From Saprospiraceae bacterium (GTDB taxonomy: Bacteria > Bacteroidota > Bacteroidia > Chitinophagales > Saprospiraceae), in the NCBI GenBank assembly GCA_022841745.1, contig JALHQW010000073.1, forward strand, positions 1 to 36,836: a stretch of 36,836 nt of DNA, written 5' to 3'. Positions within the stretch are counted from its first letter, which is position 1. Every line of letters begins with the position of its first letter. The notes beneath the pieces are model-generated. The model saw nothing but the letters and a program-made list of their open reading frames with translations, made no database searches and had not been told where the DNA came from. The translations under genes and the position numbers were made by a program. Of this stretch, positions 8,449 to 17,478 are shown piece by piece.

Positions 8449-9431
8449 CACTCAAACGAGAAATACGGTTCCAGCCGCTTCCAGTCCTCCTCCTTGAATC
8501 CCGCCTTCACTTTCTTCACCGTTTCAAAATCTGTATAGCTTCCGTGCTGCTGCCGATAGTTGAACAAAATGGTTGCCTGAAAACTGCTGAGGTAGGGGTG
8601 AGCCTTCAGTTCATCCAGCGTGGCGGTGTTCAATCTTATTTTTCGGTAAATGTCCGCAGCAACCTGCATCTGTGGCACTGCTTTCTGGAAGACGCTGTCT
8701 GGCAAGCCAAACGTCTCGGCAACCTGGGCGGTGGAGGTGAAGCCGCCGAGCTTTTCCCGGTAGTTCACGATGCGCTTGGCCCAACCTGGCCCAATTCCCT
8801 TGATTTGTTGCAATTCCTCCATGTTGGCTGAGTTGATGTCAACCACGGTGGCGGTGTTTTTCTTCGTGAAATTTTGCGGCGCAAAAGCCCTTTCCTCATA
8901 GGTCGTCTTAGTTACAAGGCCTTGGCTTGCCTTGGCTTCGGCATAATCGTTATACTGGTCCTTGGCTGCCTTTGGTGGTATTTGGATGAACGCCTCCAAC
9001 CTTGCATAGTCTTCGGGCCGGATGGCGTAGATGCGCTTGAAGTCCTCTTTTTTATAAAATTGCCCACCCTTCGCCCGGTAGTTGAGGATGGTCTGGGCAG
9101 TGCGGGCCGACAGGCCCAAGCGCTCGAAATCGGCTTTAGAGGCGGTGTTCGGGTCGAAGGCAAACAGCTCGGTTTTGTGCGGGCTTTGGTTTTCCCTGCC
9201 CCTGAAGGCCACGGGCGTGTTCTCGCTTGCACGAGGTTCATCTAGGGTTGAAAAATTGACTGCGATGGCTTGAACCTCCGTGAAATTGGCGGAAGGAGGG
9301 CGGGGCAAGAACCAACCGGTGGTAAAAGGGAAGAACCAAGCCAAGGTGCAAAGGGCACAAAGTGCAATGCCAGCGTTTCGCTCCAAACGGGTGTAGTAGA
9401 AGTACGCTTGGAGGGCGTAAGTCGTTCTCAT
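8448..9431 (-). CDS. Membrane-anchored helix-hairpin-helix protein (ComEA-like repeats)
   Basis: The product is 327 residues from the ATG at 9431. A longer in-frame reading begins at 9620 but its first 63 codons run into repeat DNA and have no protein-like character. Residues about 15-40 (ERNAGIALCALCTLAWFFPF) form one membrane segment. Three helix-hairpin-helix modules follow: FDPNTASKADFERLGLSART, then VDINSANMEELQQIKGIGPG, then IRLNTATLDELKAHPYLSSF, each ending in an NYR-x3-G-x-[FY] pattern. These modules bind DNA non-specifically in ComEA, the periplasmic DNA receptor of natural transformation, and related proteins are widespread in Bacteroidota. A role in DNA uptake is possible but not shown, as no other competence gene is in the window. 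Confidence 0.85.
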   Translation of the reverse strand: MRTTYALQAYFYYTRLERNAGIALCALCTLAWFFPFTTGWFLPRPPSANFTEVQAIAVNFSTLDEPRASENTPVAFRGRENQSPHKTELFAFDPNTASKADFERLGLSARTAQTILNYRAKGGQFYKKEDFKRIYAIRPEDYARLEAFIQIPPKAAKDQYNDYAEAKASQGLVTKTTYEERAFAPQNFTKKNTATVVDINSANMEELQQIKGIGPGWAKRIVNYREKLGGFTSTAQVAETFGLPDSVFQKAVPQMQVAADIYRKIRLNTATLDELKAHPYLSSFQATILFNYRQQHGSYTDFETVKKVKAGFKEEDWKRLEPYFSFE

Positions 9432-9570
9432 GTATGTCCGAGTTTTTGCGGGCCTGGGGCCACAGGTGTTATGGCGGCAAGGAGAGCAAGGAGGCCGATT
9501 TTGTTTTAGGAAACAAAAATAATTCGGACTAAAATTCCAGTCAAATATTCTTTTGAGGTATAAAACAAAA

Positions 9571-9650
9571 CTGGATACTGGGCAGCCATGTACCCAGTAT
9601 CCAGTATCCAGTATCCCCAAAGGGGGTAAACCAGTATCCAGTATCCAGTT
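9571..9650. repeat. Heptamer repeat CCAGTAT with inverted arm
   Basis: The array begins with the inverted form (CTGGATACTGG), then runs CCAGTAT in tandem in two blocks around a CCCCAAAGGGG palindrome. It abuts the stop codon of the HYR protein gene and could serve as its 3' hairpin. The remaining stretch between this array and the 9431 start shows no gene. Confidence 0.85.
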
Positions 9651-12600
9651 ACTCCACCAAAACCAATTTCCCCGTCGCTACATCCCCAGCGGTTTGCAGC
9701 TTGAAGAAGTAAGTGCCCGCAGATGGTAAATCCGACTTGCTGATTCTAACCTCACTGTACCCCTTGGCGAAGCTGCCCTTCCGCACCATGACCAACCTTC
9801 CGGCGGCATCATGTATGTAAAGGGCGGCTTCTTGAGCCTCGGGTAGCGTGAAACCAATGACGGATGAGGTTTTGAAAGGATTGGGAGTAATGGAGACGGT
9901 TGACGGTTGACGATTGACGGTTGACGGAGCGGAGAAATCAAGGCTCAGGTCGAGCAGTTCCCCGGTTTCGTAGTAGGCTTCGGCCTTGGTGTAGTCGGAA
10001 CCGAGGCGCAGGGCTTGTGATAGCTGCGTTTGTTGCTTCGCAACAAAAACAAGGCTGAAAAGCACGGCGTCTTTGTCCAGACTGGTTGGCTCGTTGTTGT
10101 GCCAAGAGGTGGTCAACACGCCCTCGTCCAAGAGCCGGAAGCCGAAATTGGCTTCGGTCAGTTTGGGCAGTTCGCCCATTTTCACTTCTTGGAAATCCAG
10201 CTGCTCCGTGTCGAAGCGCAGGGTGAACTGGTAGCCAATGATGGCTTGGAAGTTCTCGGCGGTAATGTCCAATTGGTAAGCCTGACCGGGTTGGAGTTCC
10301 TCGTCCTTCATGCTGAACCGGAGCGTCTCGCCGCTGCGCTCCTCGCTTGGGTCGTCGAAGTTGTTGGGTACGGCAGAACCGTTCACGTCGCCGACTTTGA
10401 TGGCCACGAAGTTGACGGCGTTCATGTTGCCGTTCAGGTCGTTGATGCTGTACACCTCAGGGAACACCTCCACGAACGGGTTCGATGGGTTCGGGAAAAC
10501 ATAAGCCGCATCCACGAAACGCCACGACGTGTTGTTGGCGAAGGCGTCCGAGATAGTCAGGATGGCCTTTTGGATTTCCACCAGGTCGTAGGTAGTGATG
10601 CCATTCGAATGGTTGACATCAGCAGCAATTATCTTGTACGGTGAATCAAGGTATTCCATGCCAAGGATGTGCTTGCGAATCAGCACCATGTCGTAAGTGG
10701 AAACGCCGTTCATCAGGTTGGAGTCTTTTTCCGGCGAAACAGTGTAATCACCGCCCATCTGCACCGCAGCAAAATTGAAGGTACCATTTGCGCCCGTCAT
10801 GGCCGATTGCGAAAGCGGGTCGTTGAGGTTCACATGCACGTTCTGAACGTTCTGCCCGCTCTCATTGGTGACGGCCCCAGCAACGCCCGCTACGAGGTTG
10901 CCATTTCCGCCGCCATTGCCGCAGGCATTCATATTGTCCTGCACGACGAGGAAGGTGGTGCAGAAGTCCTGGTTGCCACTCGCATCCGTCACCCACATTT
11001 GGATGAGGATTTGCCCGACGTCATCGCAGTCCACCGTCAGGCCCGTTTCATTGATATTGGCTGAAAATGAGTAAATCAAACTGCCAGGGCAATTGTCGAA
11101 GCTGCCAGCGTTGAAGTCATTGGCCCAAGTGGTCACTGTGCCGTTCTGCATCAGCTCGACAATAAGGCCATTCTTGCAGTACGGCGTAGGCTTTTTATCG
11201 TCCTTCACTTGTATGGTGATAGCGCAGGTACCGGAGTTGCCACAGCCATCAGCGATGACGTAGTTGGCGGTATAGTTGCCGGGGTTCACGTTGGTGAACG
11301 GCCCGTAGCCACTGCCGAAACTGCTGTTCACAGAAACAGTCACGTTCTGGCTGCAGTCTTGGATATTCGTCACCTGCGGCAAGGTGAAGTTGCCCTTGCA
11401 GTTGGCGTCCACGGCCACCACCATATTGCTGGGGCAAGTGAAGGTCGGAGCCGTGTTGTCCGTCACCATGATGATTTGCTGTCCTTCCCACAGGCCGACC
11501 GTGCCACCTGCCACATAGGTACACCAGTTGATGACCTTCCAGGTGCGGATGATCTTGTAGCAAGCTGGGCCTGATACGACGAACACTTGGTCGGTATGGT
11601 TGATGGCCATCATTTCACAGTCACTGGTGATGGCTGGGGCGCCATAAGGAGCGGGCAAGTTGGCTGGCGCAAGGCTGCTTAGGCTGACACAGTTGCCCGG
11701 CACGTTGTAGTTGGGCGGAAAGGTGACGGTCACGGGCGTGTTGTCCACCGAAGTAATGGTCTGGGTACAGGTGCTTGAGTTGTTGTTTCCCAGTGTAGCC
11801 TTCCAGGTTCGAATGATGATGCCCACGTCGCACATGTTCAGGTTGCTGGCATCCGTGTAGGTAATGGTCGGGTTGCCACAAGAGGCCGCTGCTGTGGCTT
11901 GCCCTGTCAAGCTGAGGTTGGTCGGGTCTTGGGTGCAATTCACGGTTACATTCGGCGGGCAAAGAATGGACGGCTGCGAATGGTCGGTCACATGCACCGT
12001 CACCATACAGGTGTTGGTATTGCCACTGGCATCGGTGCCTTGCATTTGTACCTGAATGCCCTGGCCTACATCTTCGCAGCAGAATTTCACATTGGGGCCA
12101 TAAACGGGCTGTGTGCCACAGGCTTGGGTCATGCGGCGCACGGTGAGGTTCACAGGGCTGCAGTTGTCGTAGCTGCCGTTGTTGAAAGTCGTTGGGAAGA
12201 CCACGGCAGTGCCGTTGCTGTTCAGCGTCACCACAGTGTATTCGTTGCAAATCATGGTGGGGGAATCGTCATCCACCACGGTCAGTTTGGAGGTGCAGAA
12301 ATTGGAATTCCCACAGCCGTCTGTCACATTATAAGTGATGGTGTAAACGCCGGGGCTGACGTTGTTCAGTAGGCCACCATTGCCCTGCACCTGCCCAGCA
12401 GTCGAGGAAATACTGACCGTGAAACTAGTCGAGCAGTTGTCGGTAATGCCCACGGGCGGCAACAGCACGTTTGCCTTGCAAACAATGGCCGAGGTCGTGC
12501 CCACTGTCAGGTCGGCGGGGCAGGTGAGCGTTGGTGGCGTCACATCCTTCACAGCGATGATTTGCGTATGGGTTGAAATCTGGCTGTTGCACCAGTTGAC

Positions 12601-13473
12601 CACCGTCCATGTGCGCAGGATTTTATAGCTGTTTTGGCAAATGGGAATCTGTTGGTCGCTGAACGTGACCGCCATGTTGCAATAGCCCGTCCCGTTGGGA
12701 ATTGGGGAGCCGCCGATGCTGGGTGCGCCCGTGTTGGCTGGCGTGGTGTTCGGGTTCACGCAATTGATCACGGGCGCTGCGATGCCGTCACGGTGTGGCG
12801 GCCAAGTGATGTTCGCTGAGGTCGGTTTGGTGATGTTGATGGTCTGAGTACAGGTTTTGAGGTAGCCGCCCAGGTCCACCGCCAGCCAAGTGCGGGTAAT
12901 GATGGCGGAGAAGTTCGTACCTGCACAGCCAAGCACCTGTGTTTGGTCGGTGAAGCTGATGGTGAAATCGGAGCAATCGGTAGCGGTGGCCGTGCCAGTG
13001 ACAGCCGTCGTTGTCGGACTGGTGCAGGGCAAGGTGACATTGGCCGGGCAGGTAATCGTCGGGCCGACCTTGTCCTCCACGTTGATATTGCCCCAACAAG
13101 AGTTGCCAGAGGCCCAGTGCTTTACCTTTACGGTCAGCGTCTGGCCGATGTTGTCGGATGTGACGACCGGGCTGGTGGGGATGGGAAAGCCTGCAAGGTC
13201 CATCACGGTCACCACGTAGGCCGAGGGGCCGTTCGGTGAGCAGCTGTTGGGGTTTTGCAGAATCATGTCGTAGGTGATCGTGCTTTCGCAGGTGGGCGAG
13301 AGCGATACGTTGGTGGAGCCGGAACAAGCCATGCTGCACTGTGCGTTGAGGGTCGAGGTGCTGACCATTATACCTGCAATAAGCAGGAAACTGGCCTTGA
13401 GTAAAACGGACGTTTTGGTTAAAGAACGGTAAAAAGCCCGGTCAATTAAAACGGGTGTAATCGTTTCTTTCAT
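9649..13473 (-). CDS. Giant HYR-repeat surface protein with dockerin-like, cohesin-like and T9SS sorting domains
   Basis: The product is 1274 residues from the ATG at 13473. An upstream in-frame ATG at 13572 is rejected because its 33 extra residues would bury the signal sequence (membrane core LLKASFLLIAGIMVSTST, then NAQC). The bulk (about 60-840) consists of cysteine-rich immunoglobulin-like HYR repeats, recognised by TCPANVTLPC, TCPADLTV, CPPNVTVNCTQD and YNVTDGCGNS motifs. A carboxypeptidase regulatory-like domain follows (about 850-910, VAGAVTNESGQNVQNVHV). Next are two dockerin-like loops (NGVSTYDMVLIRKHILG and NGITTYDLVEIQKAILT, about 915-975), a cohesin-like domain (about 1050-1180) and a T9SS type A domain (SITPNPFKTSSVIGFTLPEA). 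It is probably a cell-surface adhesin or scaffold. Dockerin and cohesin folds in one chain could allow self-assembly, but this is inference. A heptamer repeat is in frame just before the sorting domain. Confidence 0.87.
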   Translation of the reverse strand: MKETITPVLIDRAFYRSLTKTSVLLKASFLLIAGIMVSTSTLNAQCSMACSGSTNVSLSPTCESTITYDMILQNPNSCSPNGPSAYVVTVMDLAGFPIPTSPVVTSDNIGQTLTVKVKHWASGNSCWGNINVEDKVGPTITCPANVTLPCTSPTTTAVTGTATATDCSDFTISFTDQTQVLGCAGTNFSAIITRTWLAVDLGGYLKTCTQTINITKPTSANITWPPHRDGIAAPVINCVNPNTTPANTGAPSIGGSPIPNGTGYCNMAVTFSDQQIPICQNSYKILRTWTVVNWCNSQISTHTQIIAVKDVTPPTLTCPADLTVGTTSAIVCKANVLLPPVGITDNCSTSFTVSISSTAGQVQGNGGLLNNVSPGVYTITYNVTDGCGNSNFCTSKLTVVDDDSPTMICNEYTVVTLNSNGTAVVFPTTFNNGSYDNCSPVNLTVRRMTQACGTQPVYGPNVKFCCEDVGQGIQVQMQGTDASGNTNTCMVTVHVTDHSQPSILCPPNVTVNCTQDPTNLSLTGQATAAASCGNPTITYTDASNLNMCDVGIIIRTWKATLGNNNSSTCTQTITSVDNTPVTVTFPPNYNVPGNCVSLSSLAPANLPAPYGAPAITSDCEMMAINHTDQVFVVSGPACYKIIRTWKVINWCTYVAGGTVGLWEGQQIIMVTDNTAPTFTCPSNMVVAVDANCKGNFTLPQVTNIQDCSQNVTVSVNSSFGSGYGPFTNVNPGNYTANYVIADGCGNSGTCAITIQVKDDKKPTPYCKNGLIVELMQNGTVTTWANDFNAGSFDNCPGSLIYSFSANINETGLTVDCDDVGQILIQMWVTDASGNQDFCTTFLVVQDNMNACGNGGGNGNLVAGVAGAVTNESGQNVQNVHVNLNDPLSQSAMTGANGTFNFAAVQMGGDYTVSPEKDSNLMNGVSTYDMVLIRKHILGMEYLDSPYKIIAADVNHSNGITTYDLVEIQKAILTISDAFANNTSWRFVDAAYVFPNPSNPFVEVFPEVYSINDLNGNMNAVNFVAIKVGDVNGSAVPNNFDDPSEERSGETLRFSMKDEELQPGQAYQLDITAENFQAIIGYQFTLRFDTEQLDFQEVKMGELPKLTEANFGFRLLDEGVLTTSWHNNEPTSLDKDAVLFSLVFVAKQQTQLSQALRLGSDYTKAEAYYETGELLDLSLDFSAPSTVNRQPSTVSITPNPFKTSSVIGFTLPEAQEAALYIHDAAGRLVMVRKGSFAKGYSEVRISKSDLPSAGTYFFKLQTAGDVATGKLVLVE
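9895..9927 (-). repeat. In-frame heptamer repeat (GACGGTT) inside the HYR protein gene
   Basis: Four and a half tandem units of GACGGTT (one GACGATT variant) lie in the linker just before the T9SS sorting domain and encode the peptide STVNRQPSTV. The same word occurs between genes at 6682-6764 and in frame in trpE. The 33-base length keeps the reading frame. Confidence 0.88.
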
Positions 13474-14137
13474 CGGATTACTTAATTTGTTGAATAAATC
13501 GGTTGTAAAAAAATCGGTGTAACTGATGAATGAAGGCGGCGAACCCTGGTGAATTCGCCGCTTCAAATACATGGATTATAATTTGTCAATTTCTTATCGG
13601 ACGCTTCGCTCAACTTTTTGAGAATCAACGCCTTGCGATGGTTTTTTTATTTGGTTAAAAGGCATAAAAATCCCTCCGCCAATGCATGCAGCATGACGAT
13701 TTAAACCTATACTCATGAGCCTCCAAGGCAACGAAGGGTATGCCCGGATTTGTCTATGTTCCAGTAATAATGGGTGGTTCCCGTAGTGTGCAGTTAAATC
13801 AGATATATGTGCATGGCAATGCCATACGCATATTGTCCTTTAAATTGGCTGAATTTTACAAAAGGGTAGATTGGAAAAGAGTTGAACTGCGCTTCAAGAA
13901 GCGTTCAACGGCACAGGGCATGCCCTGAAATTTTTAGGAAGAAACAATTGGAGAAGTAAGTCAAAAACGGAGTGTACGAAGTTTCGGTTAATACTTTTCA
14001 TGGGAAAATCGGTTGTGGATTACAAATACGGTTCGTTCAATTTTGGCAAAGGTAAACGGCTTTGTTGAATTGTCAAATAATTTTGAAAAAAATTAATGTA
14101 TAAGGTAAAACTTAGGGGTAGGCCGGGCTATTTTACC
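13474..14137. other. Gene-free region: probable long 5' leader of the HYR protein gene
   Basis: No convincing gene is seen in these 664 bases. A 62-codon reading frame on the + strand at 13740-13928 lacks family features and a credible start. The region holds a near-consensus promoter reading leftwards at 14047-14077, which would give the HYR gene a leader of about 565 nucleotides. Inside the leader are an interrupted stem-loop (13881-13909, arms GTTGAAC/GTTCAAC with inner GCTTC/GAAGC) and a perfect 14-bp palindrome, CAGGGCATGCCCTG, at 13914-13927. Whether these are regulatory is unknown. Confidence 0.5.
14047..14077 (-). promoter_or_regulatory. Near-consensus Bacteroidota promoter
   Basis: On the minus strand TTTG (14077-14074) is followed by exactly 19 bases and TACCTTTG (14054-14047), matching the Bacteroidota -33/-7 consensus TTTG-N19-TAnnTTTG. 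It points at the HYR protein gene and lies just after the gpsA stop codon. The predicted start of transcription is near 14041. Confidence 0.65.
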
Positions 14138-15193
14138 TCAAATAAAATCCACATCCACATAATATGGATAGCGCATCAGGTACTCAATGGCCTGTTGGAT
14201 GTCGTAGCCCTCATGTACGGCCCGGTAGAGCATCTGCGTGATGGGCACGTGCAGCTTTAAGTGGTCGGCCAGGTGCTTCGCAATCTTAAGGGTGCGCACG
14301 CCCTCGGCCACCTCTGGCATGGAGGCGAGGATGTCGGCGGTCTTTTCCCCTTGGCCGAGGCGGTAGCCGAAGGTGTAGTTCCGGCTGCTCATGCTGGTGG
14401 CCGTGCAGATGAGGTCGCCGATGCCAGCCGTGCCAACGAAGGGTTTGGGAGATGAACCGAGCGCCTTCCCATAATAAATCATCTCCATCAGTCCCCGGTT
14501 GATGAGCAGGGCTTGTAGGTTTTTGCCGAGGCCCAAGCCGCCCAAAATCCCGCTGCCGATGGCAATGGTGTTCTTCAATGCTCCCGCCAATTCCGCACCC
14601 AATATTTCATACGTGCCAAAAACTTGGAAATACTTGCTGCTCAAGACTTTCTTCCCCGTGCTTACCACTTCGTCGAACTTGCTGCCAATGACCGTGGCCG
14701 TCGGCTGCCCAGCCATGATTTCGGAGGCGAGGTTAGGCCCGGAAAGGCAGCCTACCCGCACCACCACCGATTCTTCCCTTATCACCTCGCTCATGGTGCG
14801 CACACCGTTGCGGGTGATTTTACCCTCTTTCAGTTCTTGCTCCGTCAGGTTTTTGAGGTCAAAACCCTTGGTGCCATGAATGAGGATATGGTAGGGCCGC
14901 AGGAACGGCGAGAAGGTCTGCATCATCGGGCGGAAGCCCTCGGAGGTGACGATGGGGAAAATCAGGGAACAGCTTTCGGCGATTTCCTGTGGGTCGGATG
15001 TGGCACGTATGCGCTTCGAAAGGGCGACGTTGAAGGTCGGGTGGCGGTGCTCCTTGTTGATGGATTCCACCATCTGTTCCCGTCGGCTGAAAATCAGCAC
15101 GTCGGTGTTGATGGCCAGCAAATTGGCTACCGCAGTGCCGAAACTGCCAGAGCCGATGACGCCCGTGGCGATATGTTTGTTGAAATTGGACAT
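14138..15193 (-). CDS. gpsA: Glycerol-3-phosphate dehydrogenase [NAD(P)+]
   Basis: The product is 351 residues from the ATG at 15193 (MSNFNKHIATGVIGSGSF). A slightly longer frame starting at 15223 would begin inside repeat DNA and is rejected. The N-terminal dinucleotide-binding motif GVIGSGSFGTAVANLLA, the HGTKGFD segment and the catalytic-domain signature ELAGALKNTIAIGSGILGGL (with its Lys) identify GpsA. This is the cytoplasmic enzyme that reduces dihydroxyacetone phosphate to sn-glycerol 3-phosphate for phospholipid synthesis. Length is close to the usual 330-350 residues. It lies downstream of the MFS gene on the same strand, but repeat DNA separates the two, so co-transcription is uncertain. 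Confidence 0.95.
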   Translation of the reverse strand: MSNFNKHIATGVIGSGSFGTAVANLLAINTDVLIFSRREQMVESINKEHRHPTFNVALSKRIRATSDPQEIAESCSLIFPIVTSEGFRPMMQTFSPFLRPYHILIHGTKGFDLKNLTEQELKEGKITRNGVRTMSEVIREESVVVRVGCLSGPNLASEIMAGQPTATVIGSKFDEVVSTGKKVLSSKYFQVFGTYEILGAELAGALKNTIAIGSGILGGLGLGKNLQALLINRGLMEMIYYGKALGSSPKPFVGTAGIGDLICTATSMSSRNYTFGYRLGQGEKTADILASMPEVAEGVRTLKIAKHLADHLKLHVPITQMLYRAVHEGYDIQQAIEYLMRYPYYVDVDFI

Positions 15194-15202
15194 TATGGAA
15201 AA

Positions 15203-15272
15203 GTCATTGGTCATTCGGGTCATTGGTCAATGGTTCGGAGTTAATGACAAATGATTTTAATGACCAATGACT
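15203..15272. repeat. Heptamer-type repeat TCATTGG with inverted arm
   Basis: Tandem TCATTGG and TCATTCG words at about 15203-15232 are followed by the inverted form (TTAATGAC, AATGACCAATGAC) up to 15272. The array lies about ten bases upstream of the gpsA start and so makes up its proximal 5' untranslated region. The architecture is the same as in the other heptamer arrays here, with a different word. Confidence 0.8.
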
Positions 15273-15329
15273 ATTAAAATCGGCCAAAACTACGCCTTTT
15301 TCAAAAACGCAAGCAATTGTGGCCGCAAA

Positions 15330-16610
15330 TCAAGTCGTGCCCTCCAACGGAACGACGGGCATGAGTTCTTCCTCCGCTACTTGGGCTGTTCGGGTAGGGT
15401 CGGGGTTGTTCTTCTTCATGCCCATGAAACCCCATGCGACCAAGACGCAAATGACCCCAGAAATGTACCAAAGCACATCGAACCCGTGCTGCTCGGCTAT
15501 TTTCATCGAAAAATAAGGTCCGATGATATGTGCCAGCGAGTACGTCATCGAGTACAGGCCCATGTACTTGCCCCGGTTTGCATCCGTGGTACGACTGAAG
15601 GCGAACGAATTGGCGAAGGGCATGTTGAATATCTCGCCAATCGAAAGCGCAAACATGGACAAGATGGCAATGGCAACGCTTTGCGGAGCAATATTCAGCA
15701 CAAGGTACCCGAAAGCATACAGGATGACACCAGCGATGATGCAGTTCATCCGCTTCATCTTCCGCTCCAGGGTGAATACCAGGGGCATTTCTGTCAAGAA
15801 TACAATCAGGCCATTGAATGCGAGCAAGGCCCCGATTTGCCACTCATTCATGTGCATGACCTTGTCATAATAAACAGGTAGCGACGAGATAATTTGCAAG
15901 AACACAGTGGCGCCCAACATGGTCAGCAACAGGAAAATCAAGTATTGCCTGTCCCGGTAGGGAGATTGCACAGCTGGTTTTTCTGCAGCTTTGGAGGCAG
16001 CCTTGTCTGCTTCGCTCAACTGCACCGGCTTGAGGATTGACCGAAAGAAAATCGCCGAAGCGATACAGGTTATGCCGTCCACCCAAAACAAAGTGTAGTA
16101 GCCTTTCCAAGCAGCCAATACTCCGCCCACTGCTGGCCCAATAGCGAACCCAAGGTTGACGGACATCCGCATAAGGGAATAGGAGCGGGTGCGGTTCTCG
16201 GGCGTGCTATGAGCAGCTACAGCCGCCATCGTGGCCGGACGGAATGCCTCACCCACCGTACTGAGCGTAAAAATCATGACATAAATGCCTTCCAAGCTCT
16301 TGACGTGGCCCAAGGCCATGAAGCCAATGCCTCCCAGGAACAGCGACCAAAATAGTACCCGATGGTAACCGATTCTGTCTGTCAGGTTGCCACCCAAAAA
16401 TGACCCCAAGAAAGAGCCTACCCCAAATATTGTCATGACAATGCCAGCCTGCTCCATCGTGAAGTGAAGGTCGGAAATGAGATAGACCGACAGAAAGGGA
16501 AGCACCATGGTGCCGCTCCGATTGATGAGGGAGGCCAGCGAAATCAGCCAAGCTGAACGTGACAGCCCTTTGTAAGGGGCAAGATAAGCGGATAAGGTGC
16601 GGGAAAACAT
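15330..16610 (-). CDS. Major facilitator superfamily transporter
   Basis: The 426-residue product shows about 12 hydrophobic segments in two halves joined by a charged cytoplasmic loop (about 195-212, LSEADKAASKAAEKPAVQSP). The inter-helix 2-3 motif GGNLTDRIGYHRVLFW matches the MFS signature G-x-x-x-D-R-x-G-[RH]-[RK], and the RMSVNLGFAIGPAVGGVLA segment matches motif C of antiporter-type drug exporters. It is probably a proton-driven inner-membrane exporter of the MdtH/multidrug type, but the substrate cannot be told. A short palindrome TATTTCG/CGAAATA at 16633-16648 lies upstream in the likely promoter region. A 100-base gap separates it from trpA, so it may be read as the tail of the trp transcript. 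Confidence 0.88.
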   Translation of the reverse strand: MFSRTLSAYLAPYKGLSRSAWLISLASLINRSGTMVLPFLSVYLISDLHFTMEQAGIVMTIFGVGSFLGSFLGGNLTDRIGYHRVLFWSLFLGGIGFMALGHVKSLEGIYVMIFTLSTVGEAFRPATMAAVAAHSTPENRTRSYSLMRMSVNLGFAIGPAVGGVLAAWKGYYTLFWVDGITCIASAIFFRSILKPVQLSEADKAASKAAEKPAVQSPYRDRQYLIFLLLTMLGATVFLQIISSLPVYYDKVMHMNEWQIGALLAFNGLIVFLTEMPLVFTLERKMKRMNCIIAGVILYAFGYLVLNIAPQSVAIAILSMFALSIGEIFNMPFANSFAFSRTTDANRGKYMGLYSMTYSLAHIIGPYFSMKIAEQHGFDVLWYISGVICVLVAWGFMGMKKNNPDPTRTAQVAEEELMPVVPLEGTT

Positions 16611-16710
16611 AGGTGGTAGCGTTGGTAAACCATATTTCGTGCGAAATAATGGATTCTATACCGCTCAAATCGGAATATAGTTCTGTGAGAACGATGTTTT
16701 TATGAAAAAA

Positions 16711-17478
16711 TCACTTTCCGCCCCTGATGCCTTCCACAAAATCATGTGCGGAAATACCTGCCTCCTGCGCCCTTATGAAGGCACTGCCCACCACGCCACC
16801 ATTAAGGTATTGGCAAACGGTATCGAAGGCCGATTTATCGGAAATGCCAAAGCCCACCAGCACGGGGTTATTTAGCTTTAGCTTCGCAATGCGCTGGAAA
16901 TAAGCCACTTGTGACGCATTGAAACCACCAGCGCCGCCTGTCGTGCTGGCCGTGCTCACTGCGTAGAGGAAGCCCCGACTGGCGGCATCCAGTTCCCGGA
17001 TGCGCTCATCCGACGTCTGCGGTGTGACGAGGAAGATGGGACAGAGGTCGTGCTGCGCAAACAGCGGTACATAGTTTTTTTGAAAAAAAGCCAACGGCAA
17101 ATCGGGCAAAATGACGCCGTCCACGCCCACCTCGGCGCATTTTTCACAGAACTGCTCTATGCCGAATTGCAACACAGGGTTCAGGTAGCCCATCAGCACC
17201 AGCGGCATTTCGGTCTCCGAGCGGATGCCTTCGAGCTGCGCAAAAAGCTTTTCCAAGGACATCCCGTTTTCCAGTGCCGCATGGCTACTGGCTTGGATCG
17301 TCGGCCCATCGGCCAGCGGGTCGCTAAAGGGAATGCCTACCTCCACGAGGTCGGCCCCGGCTGCGGCCAATTCAAGAACGGTCTGGCGGGTACCGTTGGG
17401 AGCGGGGTAGCCGGCGGTGAAGAAGATGGAGAGGATGTTATTGGGCTTATTGGCCAGCCGCTTTTCTAGTCGGTTCAT
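16711..17478 (-). CDS. trpA: Tryptophan synthase alpha chain
   Basis: The product is 255 residues from the ATG at 17478 (MNRLEKRL). A longer frame from 17517 adds 13 residues not typical of the family. The catalytic Glu and Asp lie in DLVEVGIPFSDPLADGPTIQ, and the GVDGVILPDLP, LVTPQTSDERI, GFLYAVSTASTTG and VGFGISD segments are the usual alpha-subunit landmarks. It splits indole-3-glycerol phosphate into indole and glyceraldehyde 3-phosphate and passes indole to TrpB through a tunnel. It normally sits next to trpB, but here two foreign genes separate them. Its start codon lies 32 bases inside the end of the HTH gene in another frame, so translation of trpA may be coupled to that gene. Confidence 0.97.
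   Translation of the reverse strand: MNRLEKRLANKPNNILSIFFTAGYPAPNGTRQTVLELAAAGADLVEVGIPFSDPLADGPTIQASSHAALENGMSLEKLFAQLEGIRSETEMPLVLMGYLNPVLQFGIEQFCEKCAEVGVDGVILPDLPLAFFQKNYVPLFAQHDLCPIFLVTPQTSDERIRELDAASRGFLYAVSTASTTGGAGGFNASQVAYFQRIAKLKLNNPVLVGFGISDKSAFDTVCQYLNGGVVGSAFIRAQEAGISAHDFVEGIRGGK

Noticed and set aside
9432-9620. N-terminal extension of the helix-hairpin-helix protein to position 9620
   Set aside because: The extra 63 codons come partly from the CCAGTAT repeat and place non-protein-like sequence before a normal membrane anchor. The ATG at 9431 is preferred.
13740-13928. Short plus-strand frame (62 codons) in the gene-free region
   Set aside because: It shows no family resemblance, no promoter or ribosome-binding signal, and its end is made by the hairpin and palindrome DNA.
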